A stretch of 64,000 nucleotides of DNA, taken from Liolophura sinensis (taxonomy: Eukaryota; Mollusca; Polyplacophora; Chitonida; Chitonidae). Where the stretch lies: positions 70,522,028-70,586,027 of the forward strand of contig NC_088295.1 of NCBI RefSeq assembly GCF_032854445.1, read 5' to 3'. The translations under genes and the position numbers were made by a program. The notes beneath the pieces were generated by a model that saw nothing but the letters and a program-made list of their open reading frames with translations, ran no database searches and was not told where the DNA came from. Each line of letters begins with the position of its first letter. Position 1 is the stretch's first letter. Positions 1 through 10,700 of this stretch are shown piece by piece.

Positions 1-52
1 CTACTATACTATACTATACTATACTGTACTATACTATACTATACTATACTAT
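1..52. repeat. Pentanucleotide microsatellite (tacta)n, first tract
   Basis: The window opens inside a run of the 5-base unit tacta with one tactg variant. It is the same unit as the larger tract at 209-535, and about 155 bases of ordinary sequence separate the two. The tract probably extends beyond the window start. Confidence 0.9.
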
Positions 53-115
53 ACAAGCCCACCTTTCGCTCACCCGTCGCTCATTGGTCCGTCCAACCGT
101 CTCCCATTAGAGGAT

Positions 116-205
116 GCAGCGCGGATGTCAACGAAATCCAAGGGGGGGACAACCCTTCCCCCATAGGTCCGTTTTGGCGCGCCACAGCTCAACACTACAA
201 GCCGA
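116..205 (+). repeat. Left copy of direct repeat flanking the polymerase fossil
   Basis: About 90 bases (gcgcggatgtcaacgaaatc ... cacagctcaacactacaag) that reappear in the same orientation, diverged, at about 4,008-4,105. Both copies are followed downstream by tacta/tacag-like sequence. The pair brackets the DNA polymerase fossil, so they may be end or subterminal repeats of that element or of a larger repeat block. Confidence 0.55.
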
Positions 206-208
206 CCA

Positions 209-655
209 GACACTATACTATACTATACTATACTATACTATACTATACTATACTATACTATACTATACTATACTATACTATACTATACTATACTATACTA
301 TACTATACTATACTATACTATACTATACTATACTATACTGTACTGTACTGTACTGTACTGTACTGTACTGTACTGTACTATACTGTACTGTACTGTACTG
401 TACTGTACTGTACTGTACTGTACTGTACTGTACTGTACTGTACTGTACTGTACTATACTGTACTATACTATACTATACTATACTATACTATACTATACTA
501 TACTATACTATACTGTACTATACTATACCATACTATACTCCACTCCACTCCACTCCACTCCACTCCACTACACTATACTACACTATACAGTGTACCATAC
601 TATACAGTGTGCTGTACTATACAGTATACTATATACTGTGCTATACCATGCAGTA
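209..655. repeat. Pentanucleotide satellite (tacta)n/(tactg)n/(cactc)n
   Basis: Period-5 tandem repeat in blocks: pure tacta to about 338, mainly tactg to about 460, tacta again to about 535, then cactc/cacta to about 585 and a decaying tail. Because 15 bases is a multiple of both 3 and 5, a long frame stays open across it; this is not evidence of coding. The switching of unit variants in blocks suggests repeated slippage and local homogenisation. Confidence 0.93.
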
Positions 656-1139
656 TAATGTTCCACGACACGCCTTATGCTTCTATGTTACAGAGACCCG
701 CTGAAGCAGCAGCAGAGACGATAACCAGTGATCTAGGCCCGACTTCCCCAGTTTTACCAGCAGATGCACGGACGTATCGAAGAACAGAAAGTGAAATATC
801 CAAGTGAGCCACTTTCAACCCGACCCAACCCAACTCCCGGACAATCTCCTGCCTAATAGTGCGAGCGACATAAGACAACTGTACCGGCAGCTACCCGATC
901 AGCCCATCGGTGAGGGCGGAGCCACACTACCTGCAGGATAACAACGGACTGCACACGCTAGTCGGAGGAGGTCGTGAACCTCAAGAGACCATTTGTGTGT
1001 GGCCGTGCACCAGGACAAGGCCAACTCCAAAATCTGCCAGAACTAAGCTAGACATCATCTTTATCTGGAGGCGGTAAAGATGGAGTCCAGGCATTTCCGG
1101 GGTGTGCCTCACAGTGCGCTGGACACAATCGACAGCCTT

Positions 1140-3430
1140 TCAGCGTGAGCATTCAAGTGTACCAACTCGTCCTCATGGACAACTTTTACTCGGCTCAACT
1201 CACTTATCGCAGTGCACAGTGCTATGCTTCCACCATGCGGCTAAACCTTCACAAACAGCATTTCAGCTACATCAAGGACCTGGCTCGTTACGCCCAGCCC
1301 TACACGTGTGAAGTGTGCCATAAGATTTTTTATAAAGCAAATTATTTACCACGCCACGGTAGGACGTGCCCCGGCACCGTTCGCAGCAATCAACCCACTA
1401 TTTTCGATGTGTTGAAGGACATGGGAATTTACCCTCGTGAAGACAACGACGGAATATTCCCTTACCGAGGGTGTTAAGACTTTGAAGCTCACCTGGTCCC
1501 TGTGGACGAAGCGACTACCGGCTCAACGGAATGGACGTCCCACAGCATCCCCATGAGTGTCAGCGTGAACTCCAACGTGTCGGACCACGACCAGCCCATC
1601 TTTACCGGTGATCCACACGCTCTCGTTGAACGGATGATGGCTTACCTCAATACCATCAGCAAGGTCAGTAGTGCCTATCTTACTGAGCGTTACGCCTACA
1701 TCTTGGACCAGTTAGAAGAGCGCATCGATCCCAACGGCACCAAATAGTCTTACACTCGGCGGGTTTGGGACAAATTCATCGCCTGTATCGACCAGCTTCC
1801 CGTCGATTTGGCTTCAACTCGAGAAAGTACGACCTGAACTTGATCAAGCAACAGCTGTACCTCCACATGGTCAAGCCCGCTGATTTGGAGTGATTTGGAT
1901 TTCAAGCGCAGCAACAATCATATGTCCCTCAGATCACTGCAGCTGAAATTTCTGGACATTCGAAATAAAAGGCAAGACTCCTTCGACCGGTTGGAGGAAA
2001 CGGCATTCCCACCCCGCCACGCTTTCGACAACGATCTCACCCACGAAACGTCCACGGACACCTAGTACAGGACCCTGCAGATGACGTGAACGAAGCACGA
2101 CATGCACACCGTTAAAAACTTGCTGCGGTGGTACAACAGTCTGGACGCGATAACCTTCATGGAGGCGGCGGAGAAGGTGGTGGCTTTCTACCAAACCATG
2201 CACGTCGACGTTTTCAGAGATTGCATCAGCATCCCAGTGCTCACCCCCCGCTACCTGTTTCACGATCTTTGCTCCGTGTTCACGCTCATTGGTAAGAAAG
2301 ACATGCACGACTTCAGAAGAAAAACATCGATGACGGGCCGGACATCATTTCTATCGTTACCACGAACGAGACGTGACAGGTATACGCGAGGTAAGCTCTG
2401 TCAGCGGATCGTCGGGTTCGATGCTAACGCTTTATACTTAACCTGCCTTGTCTCAACCATGCCCGCGGGTCACTACATGCGACTGCGACGTGACGAGGAG
2501 AAGTTCGTTCCCTGAAAAGGCTGAAAAAAGGCTAGACTGGCAGTCGCACCCGCTCGGGTTACACATCCGCACGGAAAAAGGGTTCCTTGATCGTCAACTC
2601 CCGGTAGGCCTTTATTCCCACGTGGACGGACGTCCCACAGTCTTCCATTTCCACGGTTGCTATTACCACTACCATGACTGTCACCTGAATCACCCACGAC
2701 AGGGTGAGCTACGCTACAGCGACCGGCGAGGGCTGACACCCCATGACCAACGCCGGGAAGTGGACAAATACGAAGCGTACGCTCATCCCAGGGGTACGAG
2801 CTGAAATGCATATGGGAGTGCATTTGCATGCGGAAAACAGGCCCGGCCTTGCGAGCTTTCCTGCAGTAGAACGCCTTACCGCCGTTACAGCGAGGGCGAC
2901 GGCGTAAGCTTAGCTGGTGGAGACTGTCGTCCGACGCCATTTGCTTCGTCGACGTGACATCCACGTCCCAGACCATTCCAAGCCGGTCTCTGCGGAATGC
3001 CCATATTTAAAAACAACCACGTTGGCCTGGAAGGCATAGACCCCACCATGGCGGACTTCGCACGGTTCAATGACATCATGCCCGGTTCCAGGCAAATGCT
3101 GATCAAGAGTGATGGAGTACACGCCCGAGCGAACCTTCCAAGCTTTTGCGGAAGCTGTTACCCAAGCCCGGCGACAAGGGGACGCTGATCCTCCCTAGGC
3201 ATTCATCAATGAAACAATAAAGCTTTTGGGAAATTCAGGCTACGGCAAAACCGTGACATAACGAAACCAACATGTGGATGTGAAAATCTGCTTGGCGAAG
3301 ACGCGCAAGTTATAAGGGACTGTACGGTGCGAGGTAGATGGGCTGCTACTGCTCAGACGGTCTCGTCTCCCTGCTAAAAACACGTCAGTGTACCCTGAAC
3401 ATAAACCACCTGTTGTATTTACACCAGTGT
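1140..3430 (+). mobile_element. Fossil of virus-like element: type-B DNA polymerase (Polinton/Maverick-like), broken
   Basis: Decayed coding pieces on the plus strand, in several frames, match type-B DNA polymerases of Polinton/Maverick-like and related virus-like elements. Visible parts in order: a Cys/His cluster with CEVCHKIF near 1,305-1,365; a piece ending in the VGFDANALYLTCL block near 2,408-2,446; an FHFHGCYYHYHDC block near 2,645-2,685; and later polymerase-like pieces near 3,000-3,250. Codon-level decay is heavy, on the order of a dozen breaks, so it is an old, dead copy. No capsid, integrase or protease gene was recognised around it, so the exact family is inferred from the polymerase alone. 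Known: such polymerases replicate the element's own DNA. Confidence 0.72.
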
Positions 3431-4007
3431 ACATTCATTTGACAGGGAGCGTCTATTGAATAGTGGCGGCTGGTTGGAGAGTCGCTCCTCGTACATTAAC
3501 GTGGGGAGAACAGTGGTTAAATAATACTGCTGAATGGGTTGGGGGTCCTTGACGTTCGGCAGACGTCTTCGGTGTAAGCTCGCACGACCTGCAGACGTCC
3601 CTGATTGACGAAACCATCCGCAAGCACACGACGTCGGTGCTGACTGCTTCCTCGGCTGCCACCAGCAACATGTCCATGTCTGGGATGGCTTCCATGAGAT
3701 TTTGCTAGTTAGTTAGGTAGTTGAGGGTGACAGCTTCTTTCATCGGGTAGAGCAGACCGTCGGGTCGGTATGCACTCCATTTCTTCACGTGAAAGAGCAT
3801 GGCGCCGTCAGGGGTGGACAGAACTGACAGACGCTAGCCGTCGGATAACGGCTGACGCATAGTCGAGCCGACCTCGAAGAGATCTGCAGCCAATTCCTTC
3901 AACCTTGCGAAGCCCTGGCCGTCGAGAACGGCACGCTTTGGTGGCAGGTATGATAGCCGTAGTAGCTTCCCACTTCACGGCTCCCCACAACTCTATTTAT
4001 CCAACCC
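3431..4007. other. Probable tail of the fossil element, no recognisable gene
   Basis: GC content stays higher than in the AT-rich DNA beyond 4,400 and resembles the fossil rather than the host introns. Short open frames on both strands show no family motif. Most simply this is the eroded downstream part of the same old element. Confidence 0.4.
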
Positions 4008-4105
4008 GCGCGGACGTCAATGAAATCCGAGCGGGAAATTTTCCCACCCATACATTGATCCTTTTTGACACGACACAGTTCAACACTCAACTCTACAAGC
4101 TCAAT
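4008..4105 (+). repeat. Right copy of direct repeat flanking the polymerase fossil
   Basis: Starts gcgcggacgtcaatgaaatc and ends near caacactcaactctacaag, matching 116-205 in the same orientation with clear divergence. It is followed at about 4,185-4,230 by tacagtacagtatacc-like sequence, echoing the satellite that follows the left copy. Confidence 0.55.
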
Positions 4106-4830
4106 CGCCTCACCAGTCAACTCACAAATTGCAAGCCGACTTGTTTCTCTCATCAACCAGCCCATGTGTCATTCAGTCCGCGCTCTTACAGTACAGTATA
4201 CCATAGTGCAGTATTGTATAGTATAATTAGGGGATTCCCCCTCCTCCCCCCCACCCCCCCGTCCTCCGCAAGTAGACTAGTTCGGCTTATATCACATAGC
4301 ATCCGGAAAATACAAGACGCCCCTATACCTCGCCCATTTGGCTGGGATGGTAGTTTCCAAGTCTCAACTGAGACCCCAGACTACACTCATAAAATACTTA
4401 ATTTTAGTTAATTTTAGCAGAATGTCTGTGATGGTAGAATATTTTCTGTTTATAACATAATATTGCGTTATATCCAACATAATATCCTATCAAGGTAATA
4501 AAATCTTAATGTTGAATTAGCAGAAAATTTGTACTGTATTTAATAGAATAATCTGCTGCAAGAACAGAGTACATTCTAGTATAAGCGTCAAGTCCGACAT
4601 TCCTATACCATTCGTAGTCCGTAAAGGGCGTTCCAAGTCGATAATCGCAAGATCCATTTCCACAACAACGTTTAACACTAACTCCCGAAGACAAAGGTAT
4701 GTAAGAAATTATACAAATAAGAAATAAAGCCGGTAACACACAAGAGAGAAGCGGTCATCACTCAGACAATAGGCTTGATAAATTTAACATATTTTGTTAA
4801 ATATTTTGTTTGTATATAACGTGCCAGTGA

Positions 4831-5002
4831 ATTGTTGTTGTTGTTTTTTTTGTTTGTTTGTTTTTGTTTTGTTTGTTTTTGTTTTTTTTGTTTTGCTTGT
4901 TTTTGTTTTTTTTTGTGTTTTTTTTGTTTGTTTGTTGTTTTTTTTGTTTGTTTTTGTTTTTTGGGTTTTTTTTTTGTTTTTTGGGGTTTTTTTTGGTTTT
5001 TT
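4831..5002. repeat. T/G low-complexity tract
   Basis: About 170 bases made almost only of T and G in gttttt/gtttgttt units. It produces Phe/Cys-rich (plus) and Lys/Gln-rich (minus) open frames that are compositional artefacts. Confidence 0.9.
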
Positions 5003-6796
5003 ATCCCGCTTTCCATCCATGATTTGTGTTCAGATATTGTTCAGAAATGAAGTTACCGTAACCGTCGGAGATGTACTTAAAGAACTTTAAACTGTGGCTG
5101 AGGCAAGTTCTGTCAAATAGGCCTAGGGCGTCTTCTCCTTTCATATGCAGCATCCGTACAAATGGATGTCCAAAACCAAGAGCGTCGTGCATTGTTTGTT
5201 TATTTAATTAGGCCTATGTATTGCATTGGGTTTCTGTCGTACTCAAGAATATCCTGGTGACACGACAGGCTACGTGTATTGGTGGTTTACGGATAATTTT
5301 GAAAAGTGTGCGTGCTTGAAAGTTACTTGTGTGGCCGTAGTCCGATTTCGTTTTATTGGTAATCATTGTAGGTTACATTTTCAACTAAACTAAAATGGCC
5401 CAACTTCCGAGATTCTGAAATCCTATGGTAGGTGAACAGATGCGAAATATTTATGTTTAAATTTCCAATGCGGGTGGTTTTGTATCATTGGCAAGTGAAA
5501 TGGATGTTAGGGTTGTTTTCGCGGCTGTATCGTTATGCTCTAAATGGCCTGAAACGATGCACAGCTAGCCAAGCTCTGGAGGCTTTGTTCGGTCGCTGTT
5601 GTTGTTGTTGTTATAGTTGACCTCGGAAGTGTTTGCTTGCCAACCACACAGCCTTGTTTCAGTGAAAGATAGTGCATCCGCAGTGCATCTATAAACGCTG
5701 CATACTCTTTATTGTTGTATACTTGGTATAGACTTGTTAGGGCTATTGGAGTACGTAGGTTTACTAGGGAAAATGTACTAACACTCTACAAGGTTACTGT
5801 GCCAAAAGAGGCAACGAGGTACAGTCCATGGGTAGCCAAGGATCTCCGCTGTGATCTTTTAATACGGGGTTAGGCGTAGATCACAGCCGAGGAGTCTTCC
5901 AGGTTAAAATAGTTGTATTTATAAACAGCTTAGCACGTAGAAAAACCACGCCACAAAAGTCCGAGCAAAATGAACCAATACATGCATTTACTGGGCAAAA
6001 CTACAATAAATTATGTTCACCAAGACATTCTCTGTTCCTCTGCCAATTTTTGCCACATTCTGTTGCCTTTAACGCCGGTAAATCCAAGATAATTCATAGT
6101 TATGACTTACACTCGCATGCTGTGTCAACGTTGTGACCTAATAAATCGGGTTGTTGCTCGACGAGCATGCATAGTTGACCTTTACGTCTCTATGTTTTGA
6201 TCAGCTGGCTGTCAGTTTGACAGACAGAAAGCCATGTTACACGAATTTGCAGTTGTCTGAAGGGTATGGAGCAATTTGTGCGAAATGCCAAATTAAGTTT
6301 GCAGTAAAAAAATAAAAGGGTGTCATTGGCAACCGTTCCATTCTAAATTTCACAGAAAGGCCAACCACTGCTGAGCATGCGCACCTCGCTGACCCAGATT
6401 TTAAAAACTTGGCAGGGCGCGGGGACCAGCTAAATACAAGCTTATTTTTGACTTCGGCAAAGATTTACAGCAGAATGGTGATGTAAACGCAAGTAGGGAT
6501 ACTGATACATACACTGACAGTGACGACACCTCGCATGCTTATACTGAGAAGAGAAGTCGGTGTTGTATTCGCTTTCAACAATCACTTAATGAGCATATCA
6601 TTGGCCCAGTATTTAAAATTAGGGCTTGTACATGATGTAGACAAATTCAAAATGTGGGATCAAGTGTAGTTGCAAACGTAATTCTGATGAGAATTGCAAT
6701 GCGAAATGAGATCGCCGAAATCTTCAAAGAAAGATATTTTTTTAATTCTAACGAATTGGGCATTGTATGTTAACATAGCATTATTTGATTTGATTA

Positions 6797-7045
6797 GTGT
6801 TTTATGCCATACTCAAGAATATTTCACTTATACACGGGGGGGGGGGGGGGGAGGGGGCGGGCAGCGTTATGGTGAGAGGAAATCTGGCAAAGCCTGGGGA
6901 ACATCCATACGTTGCTGCCAGACCTTCCCACTTATGGCGAGAGAGGAAACCAGCATGAGGTGGACTTGAACTCACAGCGACCACATTGGTGTTATGCTCC
7001 TGGGTCATTACGCTGTGCTAGTGCACTAACATAGCCATATGAATT
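6797..7045 (-). mobile_element. tRNA-derived SINE (family A), minus orientation, near full length
   Basis: Reverse complement carries, in order, the head with a tgacccaggagc-type segment, a 'gttcaagtccacctcatgctgg' type core, the 'gtctggcagcaac' segment, then the tail ending aatattcttgagtatggcat. The 3' part is interrupted by a long G run. The same parts appear in the plus-orientation copies near 17,110, 35,540 and 38,645. Confidence 0.8.
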
Positions 7046-7726
7046 AGACATTGTATGCTAATAATACTATTTCTGACAGAGGTCCCTTTTAAAAAACGCT
7101 GGGTATTTTCCTGTCCGCACTTAGAACTTTCATAGCGTTTCCTAACTGACACTCTTCTCAATCAGTCATCCTTGGCGGAGAGGATCCCAATTTTATTGGA
7201 CCACAGTCGGCTCCGGGTTACAATCCTGTCAAGCATTTCTAGTGCACAACCCGGCAAAAATTTTCAACAGGCAGCCATGTTCGCCATCTTTATCCTCTGC
7301 GCGCATGAGCGTGGTGTGGAGAGGCCTGTTGTCCACAATATGAATCTTTCGTTTCTTCACTATGGACTTTCCATTTCCTTAGTACAGCGCATAGTTTTTA
7401 TCTGCGAAGAGCCTCTGTATTGTTTACTAGCTGACATTTTCTCAGGTGGCAATCTCTGAAGGATGTCGATGTTACTATGTTTTATTTTTAGATGACCCTC
7501 CTCTTATCCAGTCTAGCAGCATCCTAGTCTGTTGTTCCACTTTGTCCCTGTAAAACTAAACTTGTTTCAACTTGACAGTAATGTTCCTGAAAGACTTAAT
7601 CTAAGCTGCAACAAGTTAAGTTGTAGACCATATTAATAATATGCACTGTTGTATCACCACAGTAAATGTAGTATCAATTGTGTGTATAAAAAAAATCTTT
7701 TATCTGCACATGTATTTTATTTGCAG

Positions 7727-10700
7727 GTGTTGTAAACATCAGTTCTGCTGTAGCGAGTGGATCAGCCCGTTGTTTGGGTGAGCTGTAGGTAACACCAGCA
7801 TCATCATGGGTGTGAGCATAGGTGGTGCAAAAAAGAAGTTTGCAGACATTGTGGATGAGCTTCATACAGAGCCACCCATGATGTCACAGTTTGCTGTGTG
7901 GCTCGACCTGAAGCTGGCAGAGTATAAACTGCAAGGCGATATGAGGCTAGGTAAACATTTTGTCCACTTTTGGCCTTCTTTAATTATCTGGGGTGGCGTT
8001 GTGGAGACATTCGGCTGAGGTGTTATTGTAACTTTGCTGCTCATTGACCAATGTTGACACAAGCTTGAATGCTGCTCTTTCTGGTAAGTCAGCAGGTTTT
8101 GTCAAGTACCTGGTTGGAGATTCACTCTTCATTAATGTCATCCACTCATAAACTTGACTGCCGTCATAGAAGTGAAAACTCTTGGAATACAGCACTAAAT
8201 GTCACTCAAATAAATATATCCGAAACCTGACTGCTGTTGTAAAGGTGAAAAAATTCCTTCACAACATTGAGCATCAATCAAAATAATAAAGGACTTCCTT
8301 GCACAATTTAAGCAGTTTGAACACTGTCAGAATTAAGCAATATTGTGCAATTACATTTAACTCTCCAGAAATGTATTGTAGGAATATCAGGGCTTCGTGA
8401 ACAAATTCTGATTAAATATGATTTTGATTTGACATGTTATTTTGCTGACATTTTATGACTTTTGTAGTGCTGGTATAAAAAATATCTGGTAAAATGTATT
8501 CTGTTACTGATTCTGGATACTGGTGCATGTTTAGAAATGTCTGTCATATACATTTTATACATGTGGCTCATGAAGAAGTTTTTTCGTGGAAACAATACGA
8601 GTAATATTTTGATGGTTAAAACATTGTTATAATGGTTGTGCTTGTTACAGATTTCCACGAGTGTGTGTCTGCTCCCGATTGGATGAAGGGCAGCAAATGC
8701 CAGTGCCTGGAGCGGGCTCAATATGGCCTGTCACACCTGAATGGAAAGAATCAGTGGATTTACTCTGACACAGAAGGAATCATGGAGAAGGGGAAATTAG
8801 GCAGGAAATCAAGTTCAATGGGCCCACAGGATGATGAGGAGATGGATAAAGAAGATTTTGATCCCAGCCATTTATCAATGGAAGAGTTTGGAGACCTTGA
8901 CGATTCAGGAAAAACAGACCCTGACACAACCATCGATTCACAACATCCTCTTGTACAGCTGATTCGAAGAAAGTCTCGAAAAAAACCCATTGGATCTGGC
9001 AAAAGAGGGCGACCCAAGGGCGGCTCAAAAGAGGGTACTCTTACTGAATCAGGAGTGAGAGTAAAGCGTGTCAAAGTAAAACGCAAGGAGCCAGACTCTT
9101 TCCCGGACAGTACGTTACCTGCCCCTCCAGAAAGCTTTCCTTCCCCTGTTGCTGTTCCTTCAACATCACAGAGTGCTGTTACATCTGATCAGGTGATGCT
9201 TCCTCCGCCTCACAAGTCAGAACCTGGGACAGAACCTGCTAAACAGGGCCCCTTGGCACCACAGGTCTCCACTACACCAGTGGTCACTTCTGCACCGCAT
9301 GCTGGCTCAGCACTGCATATGAGCCCAGCTCATCCAACATCGCACACGGTTACAGCACCACAGATGGGAACAGGACAGCATATAGGCACAGTACCACAGA
9401 TGGGAACAGGACATCATATGGGCACAGCACCACAGATGAGCAAAGGACAGCATATGGGCACAGCACAGCAGGTGGGTACAGCACAGCAGGTGGGTGCAGC
9501 ACAGCATATGGGCACATCCCCACAGATGGGAACAGGACAGCATGTGGGCACAGCACTGCAGATGGGAACAGGACAGCAGGTGGGTGCTGGACAGCATATG
9601 GGCACAGCACCTCATCTGGGTACAGGACCTCGTCTGACCACAACACCTCATATGAGCATGACACCAAATATGAACACAGCAACACTGGCAATTACTGCAC
9701 CCCCAAATGAGTTCAAAGGACACTCACCTGATGATGATGATGACATTCCAGATCTGTCCGACGAAGATTTTTTGGATGACTTCAATGATGATTTAGATGA
9801 CTGTTCATTTGGCTCTATGACACCACCAGACTCCCCTGAACATATGGATGAGGGTCACCCAGAACCAGGTCATCACCTAGGGCCAGGGATTCCCACAAGT
9901 GCTCCAAACGTACGCCATTCTTTCTCAAAAAGTCAAGATATGATGTCAGATTCTGCCGCTGCACATTTCAGACCTGGGCTAAGCCAAGAAAAAGGCACCT
10001 TGCAGACTAATCCTGTTTTCTTTAGGGCTGGTTATTCTGCTCAACAAGAGCGTGTGCCAAGCCCGTCCCACTCCAATGCCCCCACCCCAGGGCAGCAGCC
10101 CCACACAGCCTCACATCCTGCTCCCTCACATACTGCCACATCACATCAGATGCCCGCCACCATGCCTTCATTCCAAGCAGGTCATAACATGGGCCAGTCT
10201 AGTCAAAGTTCTGGTAACCCAGGCCTGAGTTTACGGTTTGACCCAAACAGGACTAATCTCACAGCGCCCCAGTCACTGTTGCGGGGTTCCATTTCAGACT
10301 CTTCTAACGAAGCACATAAAATTGGCATGGATTATGGTAGAGATCCATTTAATGAAGACTTTTATGATGATGACTTCGGTACAGCCACTGACGAAGAGGA
10401 CATAATAGCTTTGGAATCTGATGAGGAGGCTGCTCATTTGGCGATGTTGGAGAGGGATTTAGACAGCCCCTCAGCTTCCTTACCTGAGCAACACCCTGGG
10501 GCCAGGGTAACCCTGCCAGCCCAGCCAGGTAAGACAAAGATAGTGAGATTCTCCTGTCATGATGAGAGCCTGTTCAAATACATTAACCTACAGCTCTGCT
10601 ACAAGCCTGAAAATCATTTTTAAGTTGGTACAGAACATAACGACAAATCTTCCAGCTGTTCACATTATTACAAACATTACAATTTTGTCCCATTTTAAGC

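Larger units (their letters stand above)
4400..7726. other. Upstream flank of gene 1: low complexity, no supported gene
   Basis: Contains a T/G-rich simple tract (gttttt units) at about 4,831-5,002, a G run at 6,836-6,850 and one SINE at about 6,797-7,045. Untranslated first exons and the promoter of gene 1 should lie here, because the first coding exon begins at a splice acceptor (7,726), but no start site could be fixed. Short open frames have no recognisable motifs. Confidence 0.5.

Noticed and set aside
114-704. 196-residue open frame of Tyr/Ile/Leu/Thr repeats
   Set aside because: It is the translation of the 5-base satellite; the frame stays open only because of the repeat period.
1934-2976. 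Minus-strand frames of 124 and 167 residues
   Set aside because: Antisense to the polymerase fossil, with no motif of their own.
4762-5090. Phe/Cys-rich and Lys-rich frames
   Set aside because: Low-complexity T/G tract; composition alone explains them.
9307-9723. Cys-rich minus-strand frames opposite gene 1 exon 2
   Set aside because: They are antisense shadows of the coding hexapeptide repeat (cat/cag codons read in reverse).
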